64,000 nucleotides of DNA from Embiotoca jacksoni (Eukaryota > Chordata > Actinopteri > Embiotocidae). The notes beneath the pieces are model-generated. The model was given only the letters and a program-made list of their open reading frames with translations, was not told where the DNA came from and searched no databases. The stretch is taken from positions 4,613,754-4,677,753 of the forward strand of contig JAKOON010000009.1 in NCBI GenBank assembly GCA_022577435.1, given 5' to 3'. Both the position numbers and the translations under genes were made by a program. This document shows, one piece after another, positions 24,681-37,110 of the stretch; position 1 is the first letter of the stretch; each line of letters opens with the position of its first letter.

Positions 24681-25856
24681 GTGTTAGGGAAGACTGATAC
24701 TAACCAGCCTGCGTGACTCAGCTGATCACGAATCATAACAATTGGCCTTGTGTACATCACTACCACTCAGGAGCTAGAAATTAGATCAGTAGAAACACTT
24801 AGCTGAAGATGTATACAGGACAAAGAAAGGGGTTAGAAACCTTTAGATTTTATGTATTTTTATTATGTTATATACTGTATAGTTTCATTATACAAAAGAA
24901 ACCAGACTACTCTCTCAGCAAAACCAGCAGCACGTGAACTTTCTCACTTTTTCAATAACTTGTTTATGATGTATTCTTCATTTTGCTCTGTCAGTGCATG
25001 CTTTTGCAACAGATTCTGATGAAAGCATCAAACCAGAAAGCTTACCTGAATACATCATACAGTGTGTTTATGTTTATATATAATCTGTATGCATGCACAC
25101 ATTGATAATCATGCTCCTAATCCGTGTTCACCAACACAGCTGAACCTCAGCCGAGTCCCATAAACATGCCAATAAGCGCTCCATAATGCTTTCCTTTCAC
25201 GAGGCAGCCCAGTGACACAGAAAGGATCTGCATGAAGCACAACTAACCTCTTTATCGCTGTTGCTCTCTTTTGCTCAAGCTTAACAACCTTGTAGTGCTT
25301 ATGAAATAATGACTTTTGTGCTTGTGAACTCCATTATCAAAATAAAAGCTGTGGTGAGGTTGTTTGTTAAGATGCTTTTGTTGTCCACTTTAAAAGTGTC
25401 TTCTCCAGAGTTTATTTAGTTGTTCTCTGAAGTTGATCCTGAGCTTCTCTCCGTGTTTTATTGCACTCTTTATCCCATCCATCCTTTATTATTTGCCTCC
25501 TCCTTAAAAAACATCCCTCCTTCACAGGTAGGGCAGGTGGACAGAAAACAGGTTGGTAAACAAGGCGTAAACAAGGCAGACAGGCTGTTAGAGGGAAAGA
25601 AAATGCTAAGCCAGACTGTCCGTCGGTCAGTCGGGCTTTTGGGGTATCGAGTTAGTCAGAGAGTCGGCCAGGTAGACAGTGAAAGCAGGCTGGGCATTTC
25701 TCTGTGTGCTGCTGGTTAATAGCATCAGGTGCTGCTGTCTGCAATGATTAGTGCTGGGGCTGGAGTAATGGGCTCTGATAACAGTAATGGATCGGCCCAC
25801 AAACACTTAGCTCAGTTTACTCTCTCTAATGCCCCTCATAGCCCAGCCCTCAGCAG

Positions 25857-25876
25857 CTGTCTGTCTGTCTGTCTGT
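25857..25876 (+). repeat. (CTGT)n microsatellite
   Basis: Five CTGT units. Confidence 0.85.
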
Positions 25877-26753
25877 TGACACAGCTAATGGGACTTCTAC
25901 AATTCATGAAATACATTGATTCGATTTTTTTTTCTGCTTTGGATCTCTACACGGCTTCTTTTGTTTAGATTTCTACATCCATACCTCTCAAATTTCTTTA
26001 CTTCACATGCCCACACTCGCTTCTCTCACTTTACATTGCTCAATATTTCTGTCTCATAATGCCCTCTCTGTCCTGTCACCTTCACTCTCTCTTTATAATG
26101 ACCTCTACCATTCTTTTTCACCAGACCATTGTTTCACACTCATGTCTCTCTCTCCCTCTCCCTTTCCATCACGTCTCTTCCTCCTCTCACTGAGGGCTGC
26201 ATGAACAGGTGGCCTGTGGCAGGTTGTTGCTGTGCTCTGCTTGTTGGTCTGCAGGAGGCTTCCTACCTGTCTGCGTGTGTGTTCGTGCGAGAGCCTGCTT
26301 TTCCAATGCGCGTTTGTGTGCGTGCACAATCTCACAGGTGTGTAGGTATGTGTGGAAACCTGTCTGTGCATATGCTCATATTTGTGCCGGTTTATGTGTG
26401 TGTTTGTGCGTGTCTGTCCTGCTGTAACCTCCGGTAATAGAGCAGGGAATAGGAGAGGAGTTCAGCCAGAGCAGGTGATTAAGAAAAATCCCTGCAAGAT
26501 GGCGGTTGCGTGGCCGTCAGTGGCCTCCTCTGGGTAAACAAGGGAGGAATGTGTGGAGAGGAATGAGAGCCTGGTGGCTGCTGTCGAGGACAAGGACAGA
26601 ACGGTTTATGACTTTGGGGGATTAACAAACTGAAGTGGAAACTTTTCTAAGTAGAAAAAGAAATAAACCAGCAGTGAATATACTGTAAGGGTAATTGCTG
26701 GTATCCGTGAATGTTTGTGAATGCACAGACAGAAGCATCCATAAACAAGGATG

Positions 26754-26757
<4 letters not shown>

Positions 26758-26784
<27 letters not shown>
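26758..26784 (+). repeat. (CA)n microsatellite
   Basis: About 13 CA units, preceded by GCGCGCA. Confidence 0.9.
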
Positions 26785-27331
26785 TGAAGCACAGGCATGA
26801 ACAACAACAAACTCTTCCACTGGCAGACGCACAGTCAGACCGGCTTGGAGAAGAAACCAATCACCTTTTTAAACCTGCAGGTAGAAAGTGTCTTTTTGAA
26901 GCGAACATGTCGGTGCACACAGAGTGTACCATTGTGTGTCTGAATGCAAGTGCACGTATAGCTCTGCACACAACATGGGTAAAAATCCAACTTCAATTGA
27001 CTCATCACAGGCAATATTACTCAACCTGTGACAACAGTTGCAAAGTGTCTTCTATGACTCTGGAGGGAGCTTTCCAAAGTCTGTCAAAAGTAACCCTGAT
27101 TACTGTGTCACCAGGGTTATCTCCGCTTACTCTTGAGAATTACCATTTTTAATATAAAGCCCCAATTAAAAAAGTTGAGGTGTGGAGTTTGTAAGTTAAA
27201 GCAGGTGTAGACAGAATGGGTATAAAAACGGTCCTAGTACACAAACTGTCTGGTTTTTAGAGCTTGTTGCAAACTACATTTTGGGACCAAAAGACATGAT
27301 ATTTTAAATTGGTGTCATTATTATTGTTTAC

Positions 27332-27489
27332 CTGGCGAAGCCGACTCCTCTGCTGACCCCGTTGGCATCCCTCAGTATCCTCGTGGAGATGACGTGACCC
27401 AGGGGCTTCAGCATGTTCTCCAGCTCCTGCTCATCCATAGACACTGGCAGGTTGGAGATGTACAGGTTGGTGGGGTCCTGCTCTTGTTG
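27332..27489 (-). CDS. rbms3: rbms3 internal exon: N-terminal part of RRM2
   Basis: This is an internal coding exon of 158 bp: 52 complete codons followed by two bases of a split Arg codon. The encoded peptide opens QQEQDPTNLYISNLP and closes with VSRGVGFA plus a split R. LYISNLP at residues 9-15 is the RNP2 strand of an RNA-recognition motif, and RGVGFAR is RNP1, cut by the intron. The upstream side has a pyrimidine-rich tract ending in CTGCAG (27490-27495) and the downstream side has CAG/GTAAAC, both read on the minus strand. RBMS proteins bind single-stranded AU-rich RNA or DNA through two tandem RRMs, and RBMS3 is reported mainly as a cytoplasmic mRNA-binding protein. The stretch HVISTRILRDANGVSRG matches RBMS3; as I recall them, RBMS1 and RBMS2 have QVIS and S/T-x-G-T-SRG there. 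As I recall it, human RBMS3 has KPFGH where this exon reads KPLGH. The start codon and RRM1 lie beyond the right edge of the window. Confidence 0.95.
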
Positions 27490-27760
27490 CTGCAGAGCGA
27501 CGATGTTGACGAGAAAGCAAAAGAGGAGAAAAGCAAAGTCGGTGTGAGAAATAATGCATCAGTATCAATTGTGGGCACTGTGAAATAATGCACCAGCTTT
27601 GTGTCATAGGAAATCACGTAACATGTTGCAGCACTGCCAACTGTGCAGCCAAACTCTGGTTTAACTCGCATGACATTTGGCCTTATTGACACTCACACAT
27701 TCATCTGCTCAAATGCAATATGGATACATCAATAATTCACTGTGCCACTGCTGTGTGCAC

Positions 27761-27785
27761 GTGTGTGTGTGTGTGTGTGTGTGTG
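27761..27785 (+). repeat. (GT)n microsatellite
   Basis: About 12 GT units, 270 bp upstream of the 27332-27489 exon in transcript direction. Confidence 0.9.
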
Positions 27786-29899
27786 AACAAATGAGCGTGT
27801 TGGCTACATTACGTGTAAGTGAGTGGAAAGTATTACGCCGTATCGCACGCTGTACATATTTACAATAGCTTTTATACGGAGGCTTCTTGTTGTTTCCTTT
27901 TAACCAGATTTTAATGGTCAAGATTGAAGACCAAGTGAAAGAGAGAGAAAAGCTGTGTGTAGTACAGCAGTGTTTTTGGTGTAACGCCCAGGGGCTACCG
28001 CTAGCTGGGTAAGGCAGCACAGCTGGTTGTGGGTTGAGCCTGAGGTAGCAGAGGACCCGGTGAGCTCCACACTAGACCAGCTGGAAATAGCCCCCACCAG
28101 TCAATCAGGCACTGAGCCAGGCAGTCACAATGTGAGTCCCCAAACTGTGCATCCGGCAATGATTCAAGTCACTCAGTCTCTAAATTAAGCATGAATCCAC
28201 ATTATGACATCCATATCTCTAATTATGTATTTTCAAGATACCATATGCACATTAACATACACTTTCCTAACATACAAAAATTACATTCAAGCCATCCTTC
28301 CACCAGGTAGTAAGTGACTTATCAGATCAGGCAGCCAGCCAGATTCTGATCTGTTTCAGACTCGCGTCTCCATTTAGCAGCAGCCAGGACCATTGGGATT
28401 TAAATCTGTTGATGTTGATGCACAGGTTATTACATAATAAAGTGAAAATGCATTGTGTAACGCATTGTTACAGTGTCAGTATATTTTCAAGTCAGTCAAT
28501 TTAATATTAGATTAAACAGAAAGAAAATGTGATCTTTCTGATAATTTTGAACCGATCTTGAGATTCTGCCATTTTGAACGGCACTCTAAATATATATACA
28601 TGTATGTCATGCAATAAATTAAATGTAAATTTCCTTCTGATTCATCATAAAAGCCTCTCATATCAGTTTAGATCAACCATTTTACCAGTGGGGGGCCTTT
28701 AAAAGAAGCATCACCATGTAAAAAGGCAACAACAATCTGTGTCGTGGCCTACAATCTAATAAAGAAGACTGTTGAACCGATCCAGAATAACAATAGCAAT
28801 TTTACAAGACATACATCCATAAAAAAATTATGAAATTATATTAATGAAAAAGAAAAATGTTCCATTACAGTCTGGGAGTGGATTAAGTTGAATCGGCCAA
28901 GTCTACTCTCGTAAACTTTAAAAACTGGCAAGACGACAAGTGAGGAAGAAAACCAAGGACAAGTAGGAGAGCAGCTAACTGACTGTAACTCAGAGAAAAT
29001 TAAGACAATCTGCACATAACTCAAATTTATATTAATATGGCCTGGACCCCAAGCAGCCTTGTAATGTTAGTACAGGACTACTTTACTTTGAAAATAGTTG
29101 GTTTGGCCTCAAACAAGTGCGTCAAAAGGAAAAAGAAATTGAATTCTCAGTATAATATTTCATACGTAGAACTGTAAACAGCAACTTCAATGCAGAAGTC
29201 TGTCAGCTTCTCAGTTGGGGGTTGTGGAGATACTTCAGTTGCAGACAGCGTAAACACGGTCTTTGAGAATCTTTACAAACTCCGTGATTCACCACAGGCG
29301 ACACCGTCTAACTCTGTTTTGTTTTGCTTTCCGCCGACAATTGAGGAAGAGGTTATGGAGGAGGAGAGGAAGTGCCTCCACCGGCGTCCTGCCTCCATAT
29401 CTCCTCCATCTGTCAGAGGAGAAGACTGGTCCCTCCCCTGATTAATTAGCTGCCTTATCTGACAGGACATGTTTGATCTGATTAAAACCTTTGGGAGGAA
29501 GCCGATGCCTGAGACTACGGCTTTTTCTCCTTTTAACCAGGAACTCCATTACCAAACTAAACTCCTCCTTCTTCTGCAGGTTTGTCACATTTGGATGCTT
29601 TAGAACGTGAGAGGAAAAAAAGCTCACAAGAGTTTGTATAACACAGGATTTGCCAGTGAATGAAGCTTAATTAAATCTGCCTGTAAAAATCTACTGTACA
29701 CGTGTCACTCTCCTGCTAAGTCCCCTCAGTGTGTGCAGCCTTTGCAGCTGTGCTTTCCTTTGAGTTTCGCTGGTTATGTGAGCCGATGTTTTTCAGGATT
29801 ATGTCAAATAGGCTTCGTATTCCGATGTAGAAAGGAGGTTTGGATCAAAGAGTTAACTGACTGACTCACTCATTGGGCTAAGCCAATGATAAGAGAGTT

Positions 29900-29903
<4 letters not shown>

Positions 29904-29977
<74 letters not shown>
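29904..29977 (+). repeat. (TG)37 microsatellite
   Basis: One of the longest pure dinucleotide arrays in the window, about 37 uninterrupted TG units. Confidence 0.96.
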
Positions 29978-30465
29978 CACTTGAATGGAAGCACTTTCTC
30001 CTATAAGCATGAGACGGTACATGCAGTGAAAGAGTGCGACAGCAGTAATTCGTGTGCGTGGGCTAATAGTAGAGGTCTCCGTTAGCAGGAGGGGGATTAT
30101 CGTGGGGAGGCCTCGTCTACGCACGGCGCTAAGTTTTCTCTTTGATGACGTTCCGCACCACAAAGCCCTAAATACCCAGATGAGAAGGTTACGGAGAGGA
30201 GTGGAAATTGGAGCATTTTGACGGGAGGTGAGATGGGCTGGCCCATTCCACGAGGAGATTTAATTTCCTTTAATGTCAGCCTTCGCACTGCTGTCAGGCT
30301 ATGAATGAAACGGTAATTGAGGTGTGCGTGTGCTCGTGTGTACCTGCGTATATCCTATGTCTCGGAGTAATTACGAATGTGTGTATATTCCATTACTGTA
30401 CGCCTATGTATGCGTGCATTTTTCTGCTTTAAGTGTTTCCAAAAGAGAGTAAGCATGCCTGCCTC

Positions 30466-30466
<1 letters not shown>

Positions 30467-30532
<66 letters not shown>

Positions 30533-30550
30533 TGTGTGTGTGTGTGTGTG
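30467..30550 (+). repeat. Compound (TG)n(CGTG)n(TG)n microsatellite
   Basis: TG units flank about nine GCGT units in a symmetric arrangement. Confidence 0.95.
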
Positions 30551-31378
30551 ATGGCTGGTTGTGTCTGTCCCCTCGCCATTGACCAGTGTTGTAGAAGGTT
30601 AATGGAAAGGCTCCAGGCTGCGCTGGGGCTTTGATGAGCATAATTCCTTCACCTTGCCACCAGGAGGACAGGAGGAATCCAACTGCGTGTGTGACAGGAG
30701 GGGGTGGGATGGAGGGGTGGTGGGTGGACGACGTGTCATTTCCTGCTGACTGATGGCCCCCTCGCTAGAGCTGACAGCCCCGTAGCAGTTATTTCATTTC
30801 GACACTCTGCTCTGTTTACCTCACTGTAATTTCTGAGAACGTTACCATGCTACAGGGGAGGGGGAGTATTAGTAGAGAGAAGAAAGGAAGAAAAAAAAAG
30901 TAGGCGAGGATCTGGGTTAAGGGGAAAAAAAACAGGAGTCAGAGATCACGTGCGGAAAGGTTAAAGAATGAAAAAGAGAGCTGAAGAGAAAGCGGGATGG
31001 AGGCAGCTGACATGACAGGCAGATATAACACATTAAAGGGAGCCCTTGTTGCCTTTTGACAACGCTGGAGGGTAAAGAGACGTCAGGAGTTAGAAGTCTC
31101 TCGTTCCGCCTATGGGGCTCTCAGGGCTGTATCCATTTAACTGATAAAAGTTAGAGATAGATATGTGTCTTGACTGGGGGCGCTGCATTTAACGCCATGT
31201 TGAGGCTGGGAGCTGCCCTCTCTCTCTCTTGCCAAAACTCACACACAAAGTCACTCCCCACATCCTTCCCCCTTTCCATTCCACATACCTCTCCATAAGC
31301 TTTTGTTTTCTTGTTTTTCCCCTCTTTTTTTCATTTCTCCTACTTCCCTTACTTTGTACATGAATCTATTGCTGATTG

Positions 31379-31397
31379 TCCCCCCCCCCCCCCCACC
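31379..31397 (+). repeat. Poly(C) run
   Basis: About 16 C residues followed by ACCCCCACAC. Confidence 0.85.
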
Positions 31398-32619
31398 CCC
31401 ACACTACTACTGGCACCTTCTCGGGCCCTTCATCCTCGCCTCTTTCTTCTCTCCTTCAGCTTGCTCAAGAGATTAGAGCTGTATGTGTAATTGGCACTAC
31501 AGAGCTTCTCGGCTGCTCCTCTGAGCACGGACACACACTCTACGACCGTGTGCGTGCTTGTGGACAAGCATGCGTGTATATACGGCTGTCAATCCGTGGT
31601 AAAACAACACACAATTCACTTCCCTCAGGTATGCCACTCCTGCCTGCTGTGTGACTAACCAGAAGCCTGAAGGAGCACAATTAAAGCCAAAGACAATGGG
31701 ACTGGCGGGAGAAATCTGCAAGGAAGCAGCAGTTGCCGTGTTTCTGCTGCTGCGAGGATGTGTTGCTGACAAGTTTGCCGATGCCGGAGGGAGTGTTCCT
31801 GTTCTCTTGTATATAGGTTGAGAATCTGTACTCAGATCTTGCTGTGGGAGCCTGAGTCTGCAGAATGCATTCAAAAGACAAGCAGGCCAACCGGTTGGAA
31901 GAAAGGAGTAGGGGGATGCGGGAACGGGGAGATGGAGAAGCATATGAGCGCGTCAACTCACTTCAAAAGCTTGAGTTTAATTTGTGAGGAGCCAGAGAAT
32001 TCAGAGACAAAAAGGTAGCACTACAAAGGACCTATCATTCTGTCAGCTGGCTAGTCAGCTGGTCAGACAACAGCAGGCAAAGTCAGCCAGAGCAGCTTAC
32101 CTCTCTTTGATGAGTGCTTCCCAACATTTTCTATTTTCACTCCCGAGCGGATGGCTGGATCATTCTACTTTTCCCTTTTGTAGAGGCTGTTGTCAAATGC
32201 TTCCTCAACACTCTGCCATTCTGTCTGTTACTAAGAACCTCTGTGACACCAGACTTCAAACCCCATCCACATCCAAGACTTTACATTACAACGTGTCCCC
32301 ATCACAGTCTGTCTCTGTCCATTTCAGCCATTTAAAGCACGCATACAGTAGCCAGGCTGCAGCAGACTTGAAATTACACTAACAGATGTCACAGCAAAGC
32401 CTGTAATTTCACCCGTCAGTCAACCAGATGATACCGTGTTAGCGTCAGGTTTTGCTTCGCCTCGACACGAAAAGCAAAGTGCCTAAGGTTTAGGCACTAA
32501 AAACCACCTGGTTCATTTTATGTATGTTATGTTCGTAACATAAGTTACTTCAATTAAGTTACATATGTTGAGTTTCTGGCCCTACCAGCAGTTTATCTGC
32601 TGTATTTCTATGATGTTCT

Positions 32620-32805
32620 TTTCTCTCTCCGCTCTCCCTGCTCCCTGACCGATCGGGCCGGATGGCTGCCCGAGTGGTTCTGACATTTCTCCCTGTAAAA
32701 TTTTGGGCTTTCTCTCTACAACATTGTAAAGACTTTACTATTTTACGTGCCTGGAGATGACTTGTGTTGTGATTTGACACTATATAAATAAAACCGAATT
32801 GAATA
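32620..32805 (+). repeat. Degraded teleost SINE/LINE-like repeat, 3' tail
   Basis: It ends GGAGATGACTTGTGTTGTGA and CTATATAAATAAAACCGAAT, a degraded form of the very common fish tail GTTGTGATTTGGCGCTATAT followed by AAATAAAATTGAATTG. The upstream part (ATGGCTGCCCGAGTGGTTCT, then TTTCTCCCTGTAAAA) fits the same family with an internal deletion. The class is uncertain. Confidence 0.7.
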
Positions 32806-34341
32806 CGTGACGTTATGTACGCACCTTTTGTTACTTAAAAGAAGTGCATGTTTTTTTTTTGTTGTTGCTTTCCCTAAGACTCGAACACTGGTTGTCCAGG
32901 TGAAATTCCCTAATTCCCTAAATTTCCTCTTCCCTTCATAGACTTTAACACTCTTTGTCACATGGCCTCACTCTTCAACTGTGGTCATACATGCGTGTAC
33001 TTCTCACACCTTGGCTTGGCAAAACGTGACACTGACCAGGTATCCCCATGTTCAACAAATAGCATGCTGCATTTTCTGTAGTGCATTGGTATTTAAAATA
33101 AAATTTCAGAACAAAAAAATAATCCCGGTTCAAAGTGTGGTCTGTACAGTGGATTCATGTATTCATCAAAGTCAAACAGATGGTGAAACTTCGTAGGCTT
33201 GAATTCTCTCTTTAAACGTGATACACATCCTTCCAAACACGCCAACATATGCAAACGCACATTATAATCCAACACATGCATAAATGTCTTCAACCTAGAC
33301 ATGCTCAATCACAGAACAGCATGTTACAGTGCAAAAGAGAGACGACAAGAGCGCAAGCTGGTAACGTGTGAGGTCCTTCTGCTACTCGCTGGGGGGGAGC
33401 TGGAGGGGGAGGAGGGGTGACGAAATCCACATTTCTAATTCAAACCTTCTGTTGGAAACAAAGGGCTGCGAGGAGGAGGATTTGTGCCATCACCCAGGGC
33501 AGCCATATTCAATCCAATTACCACATTATGTCTGAACAAACAGCCTAAAACACCTGTCATTTAAACATGGCTTTAATAGCGCAGCATTAAAAGGGTTCTG
33601 GCAGAGGTTTAAGATAACGACTGCAAACATACCACGCAGGCAAACAGTTGTCAGTGCTTAAGAAACGGTATTAAACCTAATTCATTTTTTCTGTTATAGA
33701 TAACATCTTTCCTCTGATTCATAATTTGAATCACCTGAGTGGGCAGCATTGCTGTAATCAGTTTGGCATGTACACCTTTAGGCTTGATTGTGATAAAGCG
33801 GAGAGCAGTTCCCATTTAAATGTTACTTTAATCTGAAGGTAATGTTTGGAAATTTGGCAAAGTAGAATGTGAATCAGTGTATATTTAAGTCAGATTCCTG
33901 TATGTGACTATATACAAGAATGTGAGGAGATTAAATAATTAATACAACATCAGTAAATCTGAAACATAATGGCTTTTGATTGAACATCAAATTATGCTTT
34001 AGTTTTTTTTAATGAATGAATTTCCCTTGTTCTGATCCAGATATATGTTACGTCAGCTGCTTGTGTTGGAGGCAAGTGAGTGTGTGTGGCAGTAAAACAT
34101 CGATGCTTTGTCTACAGTAGAAGAGGCAGAGGTTGGCATTGCAATGTATGTGCAGTTTTAACATTTGCTCTCAAATCTGGCATCTTCCGACACCAAAAAT
34201 GTGCCGATCCAATATTTTTTCTCCTCACATTGATTCATATACTTCAATTTAGGGTGTCTACTCATACTTTGTACAGATCTTGCAGCAGAACTCTCTTTTT
34301 CTCAAATATAAAAAAAAAATCCATTAAACCTCCTGGAATCA

Positions 34342-35428
34342 CTTTAATGGGGACCTATTATGCCCATTTTCAGATTTAAAAAAAAAAAAATATTCTGAGA
34401 CGCCACTCGAGAAGCTTTACAGGATTCACATTTCAAAAAAAAAAATCCTAGCATATATTATACTATCCCGTTATGGAGCCTCTCAGCTCATCCTCTGTCT
34501 GCAACAAGCTGTTTTAGTTCCTGTCTCTTTAAAGCCCCTCTCACTGAAAGCGTGATTTCTTTTGATTGGCTGACTTCCAGAGAGCCTGTCAAGCGCTAGA
34601 TGCTGCCGTAGTGATAGAACTAGATTGGATCAGCGGTAGGGATGATTCGCTACGATTGGTTGTTATGTTGTGGTTGAGTTAGGGACCACTTGACTAACAG
34701 TGAAACAACGAGTCACAGCAGTGTAGAGTTGAGCGTGTGCGTCTCCCGGTGCTTGTGACCCCGGCCTCAGCCTGTAGCTGGTGCGGAGGTACTGAAAGGA
34801 AACCATCAACCTCCTAAATAACAACATTTTTCAATCTTGATCGGAAATGGAAAAAAAAAAATTCTCAGTTCAGTCCATAAATGTTCAAGGCTGACCATGT
34901 GAATGGAAAGCACAAACATTTACAGATTGGAAGGACGTCTCTGTTTGGTCAATTTTAGACTCATTACCTGCTGTTTTCAATCACAAGCCGTATATACAAC
35001 GTTTCTACATATGGCCCTGCTAATTACATTACATTACATTACATTTCATTTAGCTGACGCTTTTATCCAAAGCGGCTTACAATAAGTGGCTAATAGGGGT
35101 GCATTTAGGAAATGCGCTAAAATAGCTAGTAAAATGTTATTCTGCTGTCGCCAAACAACTATAAATTATAGTATCTCTGGGCAACGTCGATCTGTACTTT
35201 GTGCATGTCCTTTGCCTGAAGCAGATGACCACACGAAAAAAAATCAATGACGAACTGACTTCACCGTTGAGAGCAACCTGAAGCTGACCTCTGAACTCAA
35301 AGAAATTACTTTAACATACATTCACGTAGATATTTGAAGCTTTGGCCACATTCAATATGAACACCTGACGTTGTAACATCATATATATGATAGAAAATAC
35401 GTAAAACCATAATAGATCCTCTTTGATG
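34342..35428. mobile_element. Non-autonomous TIR element (about 1.1 kb) with a nested repeat
   Basis: The left end CTTTAATGGGGACCTATTAT and the right end ATAATAGATCCTCTTTGATG are imperfect inverted repeats; about 15 of the first 21 positions pair. The left half includes CTGTCTCTTTAAAGCCCCTC and TTTTGATTGGCTGAC, phrases I recognise from a common teleost repeat with the TTTAAAGGGGACCTATTATG terminus. It encodes no transposase. A separate dispersed repeat sits inside it at 35028-35086. Confidence 0.7.
35028..35086 (+). repeat. Dispersed teleost repeat (TTTAGCTGACGCTTTTATCC type), copy 1
   Basis: A run of ATTACATTACATTACATTTC leads into TTTAGCTGACGCTTTTATCC and ends CTTACAATAAG. This motif is common across fish genomes. 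A near-identical copy in opposite orientation lies at 4609-4668. The family name is uncertain. Confidence 0.8.
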
Positions 35429-36863
35429 TAGGGTAACATTAATATGGATTCGTCAGATCAGTGCATCTTTAATAGAAATGCAACATGACATACGGAAGAG
35501 TTCTCACTACAATACCTGATGCAGTGAAACTTATAGAGACAAAACTCTCTTACACTGCACAAACTGTCCATATGCCCTTCATCAAAAGAATCTATCCTTA
35601 TGTGTCCAAAAATGATTACCACCCCTTTCCTCTCAATATTAGTGCAGCTTAGTCTGCTTTTCTGATCCGTAATCATTCTCTCTGTAAGCTACCAAACTGA
35701 TCAATTATTTAATTTGTTCACATTAGGATGCTCATATGATTGATCAGTCTCAGCAGCAGCAACAGGATTATCCACTCACCAACAGATGGTGGCGAAGAAA
35801 ATGCCCATTAATTAACCTCCCAGTGTCATTTTTACACCAGAAAGGAATTCAAAGTTTGTCATAGGACACAAAGTTTTTTTACAATATGTTTTTTACAAGA
35901 TACAAAAGATTACAAAAAAAAAGAGCAGAATCTGAAGCTCGGGGGCAAAGGATTAGAGGTTCACCTTGCTCACGCACTGTTCCATTTGGCTGGAATACAA
36001 TGTAACCTGATTAAATAAAAATCGTACAAATTACCATACGTTGCTGCAGAGCACACCTTAATACATCACATTATTCAGCTGCAGAATTCTTCCCATGAGT
36101 CCAATCCAAGCCAATGACAACTAAGTGTGTCCTCGCACCCAGAGGCACCGAGGTGTTTAGTTTAGTTTTAAGACCTACACTCATTCACGCACATAATTAC
36201 ACACGACGGTGCCGCACCGCACTGCATCTCAGAAGTGCAGAGTCGCGCGCGCATGCACAAGCCCGCATAGGACTGTACACACTCACACGCAGCAACGCGC
36301 ATTGTCAATCTTTGTCCTATTACCGCTTATGGAAAAAATGCCTTTCTAGCTCCTCTGTATTATGCCGAGATGATAGATGCTGCGTAAGGAACGAAAGTGG
36401 GTGATACATTATTGAGCCTTTGAGTATGCTAACACAGTGGTGGGGCTTTGTTTTACTCATTCTCTCAGCCCGGCCTGCTCTCAGCTGGCATAGCTGGTAA
36501 TATATTCATCCAACATAAGGCACAGAGAGCTACGAGCTGCGGCTCAAAACTGGCTTTCGATATGTCCTTCCATGTGCCGATTGACTTGCACTGTTGCAGT
36601 AAAGTGAATACAAAAGTAGAGCGAGAAACCAGTGCAGACAACATTGAAGGTCAAACACTCCACATGATTTTGATGTAGTGGGACTCACTACGGTAAAACA
36701 CAAACTAAGACTCAGCTTCAAGTACTGGGAATGTTTAAAGGTAAGTGCAGATGGTTTTCTGAATTATCTATAAACTGTAATGCTCACATGTTGCAAGAAA
36801 GCCATCGTAGGTCAGGATTCAGCACTGGGCTCCGTCACGGAGATTTAAAAATGTGTACGACCA

Positions 36864-37110
36864 CAAAAAAAAAAAAAAAACCACACGGGACACCCGTGAT
36901 CACATGTATGACACATGTTTACCATATTTTGCAACATATGATAATATGGGGAGAATATGTGGAAAGGTTTTCACATGGCAATGTGCATGGACTTCACATA
37001 TTACACCATGAAGATGTTACAAAACCACGAGTTTCCAATGGGCAAGATACATGTTTCACATGTGCACAATCACGTGAGTTTTTGCACATGTGAAATTCAT
37101 TTGTTTTTTT
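36864..37110. repeat. CACATG-rich repeat of unknown family
   Basis: A 16-A run leads into about 220 bp in which CACATG, CATGTG and ATATG recur more than a dozen times (for example TTTCACATGTGCACAATCAC and TTTTTGCACATGTGAAATTC). It ends near TTTTTTTCTGTAAGGG. I recall similar ACATGTGAA-rich dispersed elements in teleosts. Ends and family are not certain. Confidence 0.45.

Larger units (their letters stand above)
21777..27331 (-). other. rbms3: rbms3 intron between the two RRM2 exons (complete, 5,555 bp)
   Basis: This is a GT-AG intron that interrupts the RNP1 motif of RRM2. It holds teleost dispersed-repeat fragments near 22970-23252, a poly(T) run and long pyrimidine-rich tract at 24180-24680, a (CTGT)n run at 25857, a second pyrimidine-rich stretch at about 26000-26200, and a (CA)n run at 26758-26784. 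I see nothing recognisable at 21800-22600, 23260-24170, 24720-25850 and 26800-27300. Confidence 0.9.

Noticed and set aside
23987..24716. Overlapping open frames of 236 and 202 codons on the + strand
   Set aside because: They run through a pyrimidine-rich low-complexity tract, consist of Ser/Leu/Phe/Pro/His repeats, show no domain, and two frames are open at once.
25030..25070. Strong minus-strand donor-like CAG/GTAAGC at about 25044
   Set aside because: The sequence before it does not encode an RBMS3 segment and no paired acceptor with an open frame was found.
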